The notes: generated from the letters alone by a model not told the origin. A stretch of 26,352 nucleotides of DNA from Thermoplasmata archaeon (GCA_020351895.1 CP070672.1:1894650-1921001); one strand, 5' to 3'; shown: positions 7,318-15,923, numbered from the stretch's first letter. Translations and numbers: made by a program.

Positions 7318-10300
7318 ATGAATAGCCCATTTTTCGTAATTTCTATCTCTGTTACACTACTTGCAATCACCTTCTGTAATGTCCCAAATGAAGTTAATGC
7401 GGAAGATGCTGAGCCTGTGTTGAATTTCTACGTTGAGAGAGAGCTTCTAGGTCATTCTGACGATGTAACTGCACTTGCATGGAGTTCGAATGGACAATGG
7501 ATTGCTTCGGGTTCCTTGGATAATACAACTAGGATCTGGGGTACAGGAACTTGGAGTAATATAAAAACTCTTTATCATTCTGCACCTGTTAGGGGGATTT
7601 CCTGGAGCAGAAACACCTTCAAACTCGCTATTAGCCATGGAAATGGCCCAATCGAGATATGGAACAGTATGACTTGGACCCTCATCCAAAACCTTTCCGA
7701 ACACGTTGATACCGTGTTAGGTGTCAATTGGAAACCTGATGAGACCCAGCTTTCCACCGGTGATAATTCAGGAAATATAAAAATCTGGGATACCACAACA
7801 TGGAATTCAGTCCAAACTTTGGGGATGCCTGATGGAGTGAAAGACCTCCAATGGAGCTATAACGGAGACAAATTAGCTGCCTGTTCAAGTGATGGAACAA
7901 TAAGTGTATGGGAAACCTCGACTTGGACAAACTTACAATCCTTTGACGCTACCGCTGGGGATCAGAACATAGAATCTATTGCATGGAGTCCTGACGATTC
8001 AAAATTGGCATCAAGTTCAGGGGAAAACGAGGTGAAAATCTGGGATGCCTCTTCATGGATTACATCCCAAAACCTTGATGCGGAAAGCCCAATGAAGGTA
8101 TCTTGGAGCAGTGATGACTCTTATGTGGCAGTGAGTGTGATTAGGGGGATAAAAGTCTGGGAAACAACGGCATGGGAGGTTGTAAAGACCACCAATCTAT
8201 CCGAGAATTCCCAGATAGTTGCCCTTTCAATTGATCCGGAAGCGGAAATGATGGTATCAGGTTCTCCGAATGATACGAACAATACCCTTCTTATTTGGGG
8301 AAAGAACTTTTCACCAATTCTGGACCCTATCGGGGATTTAACTGCAACAGAGGACGAGGTCAATACGTACCTAATAAGTGCGTCAGATGATGATCAGGTG
8401 ATTTTTTCAGATGACACCCCGCTTTTTGATATAGATCCCGAGTCCGGTCAAATCTCCTTCACTCCAACAAATGATGATGTTGGAGAATATATGGTTAACA
8501 TCTCCGTAAGTGATGGAAAGGGTGGTGTAGATAGTGAGATGCTTACGGTTATAGTCATTAATGTGGACGATCCACCGGAACCGGTTATTAAATGGCATTA
8601 TGGGGCAGACTATATCAACATAACATTAAGAGTAGGGGGGCAAATCGGAAATTCTGTCACACTTGAAATTGAAGAGGATGAATCTCTGATAAATGAGATA
8701 ATTATCGAGAGAGAGAGTGGGAATTTCGATGAGCAGGAAGTTCATTTAAGTATGAACCTCAGTCGATCCTATGAAGCAGTACTCAAATACTCAGGAAATA
8801 TTGGCGAAAATCCAGTTTCAGTAACTATGGAGCGAGGAGGATTTGCATTCACGAAACATCTTAGTTTTGATTCTGAGTTAGGAACTGAGCTGACCGAAAA
8901 CCTGCAGATGAGCGATTTTTTTAAGGCCATGGGGCTGATTGTTTTTGACGCTACAGCATCAATAGATATTGACAGTAAAATAGTAAAGTATTTCTGGGAT
9001 TTCGGCGACAGTAATCTTGGTGAAAGCGCAAATGTAGTGCATACTTACAGTGAAAACGGTATTTACAGAGTGAACCTTACGGTGGAATCTGACAATGGTA
9101 TAAAAAATTCAGAGATGACCGATGTTTCTTTGTTTGAAATCCCGGATAAAGAGGTTTTAGAATTCCAATTGAGGAATGAACTAACCCTAGAATATCTTTA
9201 TTCAACCGACCAAAGAGCGGTTTTTTTAGATAATAGAAGTCACCTGAGATTGATCGATAGTCAGGGAAAAACTTCCGGCTATATAGACGATTCATATAAA
9301 TTCGAGATCGAAGGTGTATATTTAGCCTACTCTTTAAAATCTGGAGAAGTCTATTACCTTCCCAACGACTTAAAAATAACCTATAATATTGCCGATACCG
9401 AGGAAGCTTATGATCTATATATCATCATTCCCAACAAGATCCTTACCAAGATAATTAGCTTTAGCAGCGAGGGTGGAGTAGATACACTGGAGCTTGACGA
9501 AGAGGGTAACACATTAATCATCTACACAGAAAAGATGGAAAAAGAATACTCGCTTAGGCTTGAAGTAGAGGGAGTTTTATGGAAGGGAGCCTTTACACTA
9601 ACAAACGTAAATATCAGTAGTATAGACAAACACCATTATTTTATAAACAATTGGGAAGACTTAACAACTGATGCCAAAGCTGTCACAATGGGCATCGATA
9701 AGGGGAGTGACGGTAAAATTGATTTATCCATTGACCTAAGGAATGGTATGACAGGGGAGGAAATCGAATTCATAATAATGAAAAAAGGACAATCGGACTC
9801 TTCCCTTCTAACTACCTCCCTTATTTTATTGATAGTAGGATTCGTCAGCATAGCAGGAATCGGATGTCTTATCGGAAGTACTGAGGTTGGAAAGTTAGCA
9901 TTACTCTCAATAATTCTACCTCTTTACACGAGAATCAAGAAAGAGGAAGTTCTTGACAATGAGATCAGAGGAATGATTCGTGGTTACATTATTGCAAATC
10001 CGGGAGATAACTACAATTCCATAAAACGGGCTTTAGGCTTGAATAACGGAACCCTTGCGCACCATCTGAAGGTATTGGAGAAAGCTGAGATCATACAGTC
10101 CAAACAGGACGGCATGTTCAAGCGATTTTACCCTGCTGGTATGAGAATTCCTCATGATAACGGCAGTGAAATCAGCGAAATGCAAAGAATTCTGTTGGTT
10201 AAAATCGCGGATAGTCCAGGAATAAGTCAAAAAGAGATCGCGAAATTACTTGGAATGAGTAAAGGTGTGATCAATTATCACGTGAAGGTTCTTCATGGTA

Positions 10301-10410
10301 AACAATTGCTACAAATGAAAAAAAGAGGCAGAAAAACCCATTGTTATGTAAATTCGAAAGTGGTAAAGCGGATCAATAATACTCATGAAAACAAAATAAA
10401 TGAGGTGTAG
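7318..10410 (+). CDS. Predicted transmembrane one-component regulator: WD40 propeller, cadherin-like, PKD, TM, tandem winged helix
   Basis: This 1030-residue protein begins with a signal peptide ending near VNA (28). Seven WD40 repeats (about 45-331) follow, each with an Asp/Ser-rich turn and an IW or VW end, enough to close one propeller. Then come a cadherin-like domain (335-418, SPILDPIGDL to VINVDDPPEP), a PKD domain (540-608, with YFWDFGD and HTYSENGIYRVNLTV) and an unrecognised beta-rich part. A TM helix covers about 827-853. The cytoplasmic tail carries two winged helices: 879-941 (KKEEVLDNEIRGMI, NNGTLAHHLKVLE) and 950-1016 (GISQKEIAKLLGMSKG, VINYHVKVL, basic wing). This tail is a common archaeal regulator module; joined to an exported propeller it implies sensing outside and DNA binding inside. 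A second hydrophobic stretch (858-873) must not cross fully if the tail is inside. The start could also be 7285, and an open frame to 7240 contains the TATA box. Target genes are unknown; the flanking surface genes are candidates. Confidence 0.85.
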   Translation: MNSPFFVISISVTLLAITFCNVPNEVNAEDAEPVLNFYVERELLGHSDDVTALAWSSNGQWIASGSLDNTTRIWGTGTWSNIKTLYHSAPVRGISWSRNTFKLAISHGNGPIEIWNSMTWTLIQNLSEHVDTVLGVNWKPDETQLSTGDNSGNIKIWDTTTWNSVQTLGMPDGVKDLQWSYNGDKLAACSSDGTISVWETSTWTNLQSFDATAGDQNIESIAWSPDDSKLASSSGENEVKIWDASSWITSQNLDAESPMKVSWSSDDSYVAVSVIRGIKVWETTAWEVVKTTNLSENSQIVALSIDPEAEMMVSGSPNDTNNTLLIWGKNFSPILDPIGDLTATEDEVNTYLISASDDDQVIFSDDTPLFDIDPESGQISFTPTNDDVGEYMVNISVSDGKGGVDSEMLTVIVINVDDPPEPVIKWHYGADYINITLRVGGQIGNSVTLEIEEDESLINEIIIERESGNFDEQEVHLSMNLSRSYEAVLKYSGNIGENPVSVTMERGGFAFTKHLSFDSELGTELTENLQMSDFFKAMGLIVFDATASIDIDSKIVKYFWDFGDSNLGESANVVHTYSENGIYRVNLTVESDNGIKNSEMTDVSLFEIPDKEVLEFQLRNELTLEYLYSTDQRAVFLDNRSHLRLIDSQGKTSGYIDDSYKFEIEGVYLAYSLKSGEVYYLPNDLKITYNIADTEEAYDLYIIIPNKILTKIISFSSEGGVDTLELDEEGNTLIIYTEKMEKEYSLRLEVEGVLWKGAFTLTNVNISSIDKHHYFINNWEDLTTDAKAVTMGIDKGSDGKIDLSIDLRNGMTGEEIEFIIMKKGQSDSSLLTTSLILLIVGFVSIAGIGCLIGSTEVGKLALLSIILPLYTRIKKEEVLDNEIRGMIRGYIIANPGDNYNSIKRALGLNNGTLAHHLKVLEKAEIIQSKQDGMFKRFYPAGMRIPHDNGSEISEMQRILLVKIADSPGISQKEIAKLLGMSKGVINYHVKVLHGKQLLQMKKRGRKTHCYVNSKVVKRINNTHENKINEV

Positions 10411-10522
10411 CAATGAAGCCAATCAGAATGTTAAGTTGGATTAAGAATGGTGATTACCAACGAACATTTAAATATCCCCGTACTTCTTTTAACGCTGTAT
10501 GGGCATATATGTGCGCTAGCCC

Positions 10523-10576
10523 CCATCGAAACCTATATAATGGATTAAATACAGTTACCCAAACTGAGGTAAGATT
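10523..10576 (+). promoter_or_regulatory. Promoter and RBS of second surface protein gene
   Basis: CCATCGAAA and TATATAA (10534-10540) match the promoter at 4325 without gaps relative to the start codon. GAGGT at 10566-10570 is a Shine-Dalgarno site before the ATG at 10577. The promoter lies after the regulator gene, so this gene can be transcribed independently, with read-through also possible. Confidence 0.65.
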
Positions 10577-13126
10577 ATGAGAGAAGTCTATGGTCTAATC
10601 ATCGTTTTGCTCATGTTAGGCCCAATTGGGATGGGAATTCTGTTCAATGTAGATGCTCCCTTGATGCAGGATGCTTCTCTTACTGAGGATGGAAATCAAG
10701 TTTCCATCGAGGATCATGGAACGAGAGCGATACCTGAAGGGATACCAACAAATGTAAGACTGTATTTTCATCGCTCGGGTAATACAATGAACACGAGTGA
10801 CATTGGATTCATTCCTGCCACAGAAGGAGCTGGTCTTATTACCTTTACCTTGCAAGATCCCCTGATAAATGATCTTCTCGTGGAAGATTCCTTGGGTGAG
10901 GCAGGGATGGTGGCTGAACTGATGATAAGTGGTCAAGGCTGGGTTGATATAAGTGTATTTGATAATGATGATACCACCCTTGTTGGCTCAGGTAGCTATG
11001 GTAGCATCACCAGCCCCTTTGATCATTCTGTCCCAACCGTTGTCCCTATTCCTGTTCCTTTCGAACCTGCCTGGGATCATAATTACACATTCGACGTCAA
11101 TCATCAGATAATAATTGAAATAAATTTTGGAATATCAGCTGGGCGCTTACATTACGATTCACTTGGAAGATCCTCCAGTCTCCGCCTTTGGTGCACACCG
11201 GTAATCGATATCACTGCAGGTACATACAATTTCTTCAGCGACCCCTTGAAGCTATTCTATCCCAATGACATCAACTTTCCTGAAGAGCGAAAAAAGGTTG
11301 AGGTCATGGGGGTGGTCACAGATGTTTTTGGCAAATTCGATAAGAAATACATCAGTCGTGCTGAAGTCCAGATTGAGGGCCCTGGTCTGAACCAAACATA
11401 TAATGCGGGCTGGAGTAGAAATAGAATGGAATACAGTTACACTTGGTTGTACCCCGCAAATCAAACCAGTGGTGAATATATCGCAACCGCCCATATTTTC
11501 GATCAACAGAATAACGAATTCACAGTGACAACAGCCTTCAACATGTCTGATTATGGGGTGCTATTAACATCCCCATCACAGGTTGGGGGAGAAGGAAGCT
11601 ATCAGACTGACTTGGCCAAAGCCAAAAGAAATGTGGTTCAAAACAATGAAACAAAATATCATATCAATGTTTGGAATATAGGAGGTTTTCCAACAGGTGT
11701 TTCCCTCACGACTTCTGGCCCTGATGAGTGGGACTGGTGGTTCGAGGGTGAAAATCTTACAGTTGAAAACCTAGATACAGGGACTATATTGAACATAGAC
11801 CCCGACGACTCAAAAGGCGTAAAATTGGTTGTCGACTCAAAGAACAATCCCCTCGATGATAAGGCCACCATATCAGTAACAGCCACACCAACAGGTGATA
11901 CATCCCTGGATTCCATTTTAACCACCATTACAAAGGTGGTTCTCAAATACAATGTCGATCTGAGATTCTCTGATGGAACAAACCTACCAAAGCAAAAAAC
12001 AGTGGAGATCGGGGGTGAGGTGACCTATGACTTCTCGGTCTCAAATACAGGTGGAGCCGACGATTCCATTTGGATCGATTTCGGTACTGGACCCTCGGGA
12101 TGGCAAACGACTTTGGAGGGAGATGATCTTAAGTCCTCTGTTGGAAGATATTATGTGTATTTGGTATCGGGTCATTCCACGGATTTAACATTGACTGTAA
12201 AGGCATCCAGCGAGGGCGGTGATGAAACTGTAAATATTGACATTATTGGAACATCCCAGGGCAGCCAAGACCAAGGTGATGATCCAATTGCCTCGGATAG
12301 GTTAACCACGATCACGAAAAAGACCTCAGGCATGAAACTGGAACTGATTAGCGATGGTGTTTTAGAGGTTGATCCTGAGGATCAGGTTTCATACCTTTTC
12401 CAGTTAACGAACACAGGCACCTCATCAAATAATTTTACAGCGTCATATACAGGGCCCGATTTAAGCGAGGGCTGGGATACAGAAGACATCTCCTTTTCGC
12501 AGAACTCCTATGTACCTGAGCAAAAATATTCCAACCTCGCCCAGAACGCCCAACAGGTGATCACTCTATGGGTGAAGCCAACAATGGAGATTCTGTCTGG
12601 AAATTACTCCATAACTGTAAGGGTCGAAAGGGACGATTCCCCACTGACAAGAAACGACGAGAAAACGGTCTATTGCCTCATAAACGAAATCTTCGAGATA
12701 GAGCTCATAGATCCTTCACCCTTTCAACCTGAGCTTAATACCGAGGCTGAGCCAGGTGAAGATGTGGAGTTCACCATAAGAATTAAAAACAGTGGCAACA
12801 CACAAGAGAAGGTCTCAATTCATGTGGATAGACCAAGTGATTGGGATCTGTTCTTTGATAACGCATCCAGTACATGGGAAGAGAATCTTGATCCACAACA
12901 GGACGAAGAAATTACAATGGTGCTCACAGTCCCTGAAGATGCTGAAGGTGATAAAACCGTTGACATCACGATTTCCGTGGAACCGGCAGAGAGCGATACA
13001 ATATTTATTGAAACTCATATCAAGATAAAATCGTTCTGGTATGAGCCTATTATAACCCTTTTGGTACCCATCCTGTTGTTCGTTGTCATAATCGTGATGG
13101 TCATCGTAATCTATAAAAGACGCTGA
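10577..13126 (+). CDS. Membrane-anchored surface protein with NEW3/CARDB-like Ig domains; paralogue of the gene at 4379
   Basis: This 849-residue protein starts with a signal peptide (MREVYGLIIVLLMLGPIGMG). Residues to about 455 are homologous throughout to the first surface protein, sharing HGTR, TLQDPLINDLLVE, SSLRLWCTPVIDI and an almost identical YGVLLTSPSQVGGEGSYQTD segment. After that the sequences diverge completely. Here there are three further NEW3/CARDB-like modules (from about 457, 582 and 702), with typical phrases such as YDFSVSNTGGADDS, YLFQLTNTGTSSN and FTIRIKNSGNTQEKV. The protein has no PKD or calcium repeats. A TM helix (about 823-846) and a short KRR tail end it. N-x-S/T sites suggest glycosylation. 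The upstream gene is the WD40-wHTH regulator; the downstream MetAP gene converges with 24 bases between. The surface location is well supported, the function is not known. Confidence 0.82.
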   Translation: MREVYGLIIVLLMLGPIGMGILFNVDAPLMQDASLTEDGNQVSIEDHGTRAIPEGIPTNVRLYFHRSGNTMNTSDIGFIPATEGAGLITFTLQDPLINDLLVEDSLGEAGMVAELMISGQGWVDISVFDNDDTTLVGSGSYGSITSPFDHSVPTVVPIPVPFEPAWDHNYTFDVNHQIIIEINFGISAGRLHYDSLGRSSSLRLWCTPVIDITAGTYNFFSDPLKLFYPNDINFPEERKKVEVMGVVTDVFGKFDKKYISRAEVQIEGPGLNQTYNAGWSRNRMEYSYTWLYPANQTSGEYIATAHIFDQQNNEFTVTTAFNMSDYGVLLTSPSQVGGEGSYQTDLAKAKRNVVQNNETKYHINVWNIGGFPTGVSLTTSGPDEWDWWFEGENLTVENLDTGTILNIDPDDSKGVKLVVDSKNNPLDDKATISVTATPTGDTSLDSILTTITKVVLKYNVDLRFSDGTNLPKQKTVEIGGEVTYDFSVSNTGGADDSIWIDFGTGPSGWQTTLEGDDLKSSVGRYYVYLVSGHSTDLTLTVKASSEGGDETVNIDIIGTSQGSQDQGDDPIASDRLTTITKKTSGMKLELISDGVLEVDPEDQVSYLFQLTNTGTSSNNFTASYTGPDLSEGWDTEDISFSQNSYVPEQKYSNLAQNAQQVITLWVKPTMEILSGNYSITVRVERDDSPLTRNDEKTVYCLINEIFEIELIDPSPFQPELNTEAEPGEDVEFTIRIKNSGNTQEKVSIHVDRPSDWDLFFDNASSTWEENLDPQQDEEITMVLTVPEDAEGDKTVDITISVEPAESDTIFIETHIKIKSFWYEPIITLLVPILLFVVIIVMVIVIYKRR

Positions 13127-13150
13127 TTTTTAGGCATTGGTAGACATATC

Positions 13151-14038
13151 TTAGGTTAGAATCTCACAGCCATTTTCGGTTATTAAGACAGTATACTCGG
13201 ATTGTGCCACAGTACCCTCACCCACATCCCGTAGAATCGGATATGAGTATATAATACCTGCCTTCAGTAATTTACGGAGGTGCTGCTTTGCCTTTCTATC
13301 GAACCTATGGCACCATCTCTCTGAGAACGGTAGGGTTGAATAGTTCTCACTTATATGCGAAATTAGGGCCCTGAGGTCTTTTCCTCCAATCTCTCTTGGT
13401 TTGATCAATCGATATATGTTTCCGCTTTTCTTTCCATCCACCCTTCCAGCACCGTCGGTGGCAAAGGGCTCAATGGCTATCACGTCACCGAGCTTGACAG
13501 AACCAGAGCCATCACCCATTACATTTGGTACGCTCAGACCTGCATGGAGTTTGTAACGCTCCATGCTGTGGCCAGTAAGATTTTCCACAGGAACGAAACC
13601 GTAGGCTTCTATGATCCTTTGTATGGCAGCGCCCACATCATCCAGTCTCGTATTCGGTTTCATCAGGGACACAGCCGCATCCAATGCCTCGTTTGTGGAG
13701 CGTATCAAATCGTTCCAATTATGCGTACCCACCTCGATTGTTGTGGCGGTATCACCCACATAGCCATCAACATGCACTCCCACATCTATCTTAACCACAT
13801 CTCCCCTGATGAACTTCGCCTTCTCATCGTGTGAGGGTGTGAAATGAGCCGCAGCATCATTCAAAGCGAGATTTATAGGAAAAGCGGGCTCACCGCCCTG
13901 CCTGCGTATGAAGTCCTCCACATCTTCTGCAAAATCCAGAAGTAAATAGCCCTCCCTAACCCGTGAAGCCCCGTAATCCCTGGCCATTTTGGCGATTTTT
14001 CCTGCTTTTCTGTACTTTTTTAAGGCCTCTTCGTCCAT
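13151..14038 (-). CDS. map: Type II methionine aminopeptidase
   Basis: This enzyme removes the initiator methionine from nascent proteins. The 295-residue length is that of archaeal MetAP2. The dinuclear metal site is complete: D85 in KIDVGV, D96 in YVGDTATT, H157 in GHSMERY, E190 in IAIEPFA and E281 in AQSEYTVL. H65 (NDAAAHFTP) matches the conserved catalytic His. The alpha-helical insert characteristic of type II enzymes lies between about 195 and 270 and ends before ILRDVGEGTVAQSE. The ATG at 14038 follows AGGAG (about 14051-14055 on this strand). It is the last gene of a minus-strand cluster, 40 nt after the YrdC/Sua5 gene. Identification is secure. Confidence 0.97.
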   Translation of the reverse strand: MDEEALKKYRKAGKIAKMARDYGASRVREGYLLLDFAEDVEDFIRRQGGEPAFPINLALNDAAAHFTPSHDEKAKFIRGDVVKIDVGVHVDGYVGDTATTIEVGTHNWNDLIRSTNEALDAAVSLMKPNTRLDDVGAAIQRIIEAYGFVPVENLTGHSMERYKLHAGLSVPNVMGDGSGSVKLGDVIAIEPFATDGAGRVDGKKSGNIYRLIKPREIGGKDLRALISHISENYSTLPFSERWCHRFDRKAKQHLRKLLKAGIIYSYPILRDVGEGTVAQSEYTVLITENGCEILT

Positions 14039-14078
14039 ATTTTAAATCTCCTGAGATTTAGGTCCTGTCTATCTCCGT

Positions 14079-14738
14079 TTATTTGGAAGCTAGAGCAAGA
14101 AGCTCTTCGTTGGGAATAACTCCATTTCGTATAATCTTTACGGAGGAACCTGAAACATCCACAATTGTCGAGGGACTTTGGTACTCACACTGACCGCAGT
14201 CAAGATAAAGATCGACATGATCTCCTAGCTGGTCGAACGCTATTTTGAGGTTTTTTGGATCTGGATGTCCGTGGAGATTGGCACTGGTGGCTGTTATAGG
14301 CCCCAAGGTTTGGATTATCCTCAAAGCTGCTTGGTGTTTTGGTACCCTGATTCCGATCTTATGGCTGCCAAACGTCAATTTATCTGGAACATTATCCTTT
14401 TTTTTGAGAAGAAGAGTGACAGGTCCCGGGAGAAGGTGCTGGCAGATTCTTTGGGCGAGTTCATTCACCTCTGCCACGCTTTTCATCATTGCAAAATCTG
14501 CCACTGCGATGGAGATAGGCATATTTTTCGGTCTTTTCTTGACTTTATAAACCAAATCTATTGCCCTTTCATTGAAGGGATCAGCACCCAGGGCGTACAA
14601 TGTTTCAGTGGGATAAACCGAGAGCTTTCCCCTTTCAAATACTTCCTTAATCTCGCCAATATATTCCTCTTCCCTTTGGCATTTTGATGAGCAATCATTC
14701 TTTTCAGATTCACAGTGTATTATCTTCGTCCTTCTCAC
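14079..14738 (-). CDS. YrdC/Sua5-family threonylcarbamoyl-AMP synthase
   Basis: This enzyme family makes threonylcarbamoyl-AMP from threonine, bicarbonate and ATP, the first step of the universal t6A37 modification of ANN-decoding tRNAs. The 219-residue protein has YPTETLYALGAD (42-53), the KKRPKNMPI nucleotide-binding segment, LPGPVTLLLK, GIRVPKH, ITATSANLHG and PSTIVDV. It is a single-domain YrdC type, without the C-terminal Sua5 domain. The first 25 residues are an unusual leader with three cysteines (9, 16, 20), not part of the YrdC fold; a later start would need a non-ATG codon. The start is GTG, three bases after the stop of the metallo-hydrolase gene, so translation is probably coupled. 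Because YciO-like paralogues are related, enzymatic activity is likely but not proven. Confidence 0.9.
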   Translation of the reverse strand: MRRTKIIHCESEKNDCSSKCQREEEYIGEIKEVFERGKLSVYPTETLYALGADPFNERAIDLVYKVKKRPKNMPISIAVADFAMMKSVAEVNELAQRICQHLLPGPVTLLLKKKDNVPDKLTFGSHKIGIRVPKHQAALRIIQTLGPITATSANLHGHPDPKNLKIAFDQLGDHVDLYLDCGQCEYQSPSTIVDVSGSSVKIIRNGVIPNEELLALASK

Positions 14739-14741
14739 CCC

Positions 14742-15389
14742 TCATCCCCACATCAATGCAGATTTCAGACCAAGAGCAATGTGCCGAAAGCCCTCATCGA
14801 TAGAAGACGGCCCATGCCCAGGGTAAAGGGTTTTTACCTCCATTTCAGTCAATCTTCGTATGCTGGCCACAAGCTGTTCATAGTTACCTGTGGGAAGGTC
14901 CCATCTTCCGATTCCTCCATCTGTATACACGGTATCACCTGAAAAGATGGTCTTGCTCTCTTCATGATACAAGGCAATGCTGCATATACTGTGTCCGGGT
15001 GTATGCAGTACCTGGAGTGTCAGATCCCCGAGATCGAGGACATCACCCTCTTTTAATGCCTTAACATCCAATTTTGGGAAGGACTTACCGAAAGCCCTTG
15101 CTGCGGTTGTGACATCATCTCCCTGTCTCAAAGGATCGGCGGCGGTTTCGTGAACCAAAAGATCGGCATCCAGTTCTGATTGTAATCCCTCGGCACCCCC
15201 AGTATGATCGAAGTGTCTGTGGGTGAGAATGATGGTTTCGACATCCTTTGGATTTAAGACTTTCTTAAGATTCTTTACAACCTCGTTGTGATGTGAACCT
15301 GTTCCCGTGTCTATGACCATGGGTCTCTTAGCCTTAATTAGGTATATGTTGGAATCGTAGAAAGTTCCGCCAATCTGGTGTATCTCCAT
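14742..15389 (-). CDS. Metallo-beta-lactamase-fold hydrolase, glyoxalase II-like
   Basis: This 215-residue cytoplasmic protein has the complete binuclear metal site of the family: THRHFDHTGG with H57, H59, D61 and H62, then H133 (HTPGHS), D152 (FSGDTVY) and H192 (YPGHGP). The spacing is that of glyoxalase II-like thiolester hydrolases, but the substrate cannot be read from sequence, and the short C-terminus lacks the full glyoxalase II substrate-binding domain. The ATG has AAGGTGGGA just upstream (about 15396-15404 on this strand). It is the first gene of the cluster continuing to the YrdC/Sua5 and MetAP genes. Whether the shared operon reflects shared function is unclear. Confidence 0.92.
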   Translation of the reverse strand: MEIHQIGGTFYDSNIYLIKAKRPMVIDTGTGSHHNEVVKNLKKVLNPKDVETIILTHRHFDHTGGAEGLQSELDADLLVHETAADPLRQGDDVTTAARAFGKSFPKLDVKALKEGDVLDLGDLTLQVLHTPGHSICSIALYHEESKTIFSGDTVYTDGGIGRWDLPTGNYEQLVASIRRLTEMEVKTLYPGHGPSSIDEGFRHIALGLKSALMWG

Positions 15390-15510
15390 TTTATCCCACC
15401 TTGTATTGGGAAAGATGTATTTGTGTTTTGTGAGGATTTCTATCGGTTTTTACTCGGTATAGTAAGTGTATGGGATAGAAGAGGAGGAATCGTGGTGGAG
15501 ATATAAATGA

Positions 15511-15537
15511 GGGAGGAGGAGGGGGAGGAGGGTGGGG
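15511..15537 (+). other. G-quadruplex motif 1
   Basis: Four G-tracts on the plus strand (15511-15513, 15521-15525, 15530-15532, 15534-15537) are separated by loops of 7, 4 and 1 bases, which meets the usual G3+N1-7 rule. Confidence 0.6.
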
Positions 15538-15594
15538 ATCATTATATGAGATGATATATCGTAATCTGAAAGAATGAAATGTTATGGTGGAAGA

Positions 15595-15611
15595 GGGGGA
15601 GGGCGGGTGGG
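15595..15611 (+). other. G-quadruplex motif 2 with single-base loops
   Basis: The sequence GGGGGAGGGCGGGTGGG has four G-tracts separated by single-base loops (A, C, T), the class that folds most stably as a parallel quadruplex. It lies about 85 bases before the start codon at 15696 and upstream of the divergent metallo-hydrolase gene. Confidence 0.75.
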
Positions 15612-15695
15612 TAAAAACGATTGAATTCCGAGATAATCTCATAATAACTATTTAATACCAAGTTATCGTTCATTTACTCAATACGAGGGATAGCT

Positions 15696-15923
15696 ATGAA
15701 CGAAATCTTAAACGTGAAATACGAGGCCAAGATTCCCTGCGAGGGCAGACCGGAAATCGAGCATGCATGGCTCGAAGGAGAGCTTTCGGAAACTGGTGTA
15801 TGGGTCATCCATATATGCGAGTTTAAGGATGGCAATTATACCAATGAGGCCACCTATCTCAGGGCCTCAGAGCTGGAACGATTGCAGAAGAAAATAAACG
15901 AGTTAAAAAGCCAAAAGCAATAG
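15696..15923 (+). CDS. Small acidic hypothetical protein (75 aa)
   Basis: No family was recognised. The protein is soluble, acidic and has no TM segment. The first 50 residues look like beta strands (ILNVKYEAKIP, EHAWLEGELS, GVWVIHICEF), and the last 20 form a charged helix (RASELERLQKKINELKSQ) that could be a short coiled coil. A Cys occurs at 15 and 41. The ATG is preceded by GAGGGAT (about 15684-15690) with good spacing and by a TATA-like element near 15650. It converges on the RDD-SAP gene, with eight bases between the stops. The RBS, promoter and composition make a real gene likely; the function is unknown. Confidence 0.72.
   Translation: MNEILNVKYEAKIPCEGRPEIEHAWLEGELSETGVWVIHICEFKDGNYTNEATYLRASELERLQKKINELKSQKQ

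Larger units (their letters stand above)
15390..15695. other. Divergent intergenic region with purine-rich tracts
   Basis: This region lies between the metallo-hydrolase gene (minus) and a 75-aa protein gene (plus). The plus strand from about 15472 to 15612 is mostly G and A. An open frame on the minus strand (15391-15642) encodes only proline/serine-rich low-complexity sequence and is not a credible gene. A TATA-like CTATTTAATA (about 15647-15656) serves the plus gene. Confidence 0.55.

Noticed and set aside
10413..10580. 55-codon frame after the regulator gene, with GAGGTG upstream and ATGA overlap with the next start
   Set aside because: Its second half contains the promoter that aligns with the non-coding promoter at 4325, and the peptide has no protein-like features. 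The SD may be chance or support read-through, so no CDS is called.
14265..14687. Plus-strand frame of 140 codons
   Set aside because: Antisense to the YrdC/Sua5 gene, which carries full family motifs.
15391..15642. Minus-strand frame of 83 codons
   Set aside because: Translates to Pro/Ser-rich low complexity produced by the purine-rich G4 tract, and has no credible RBS.
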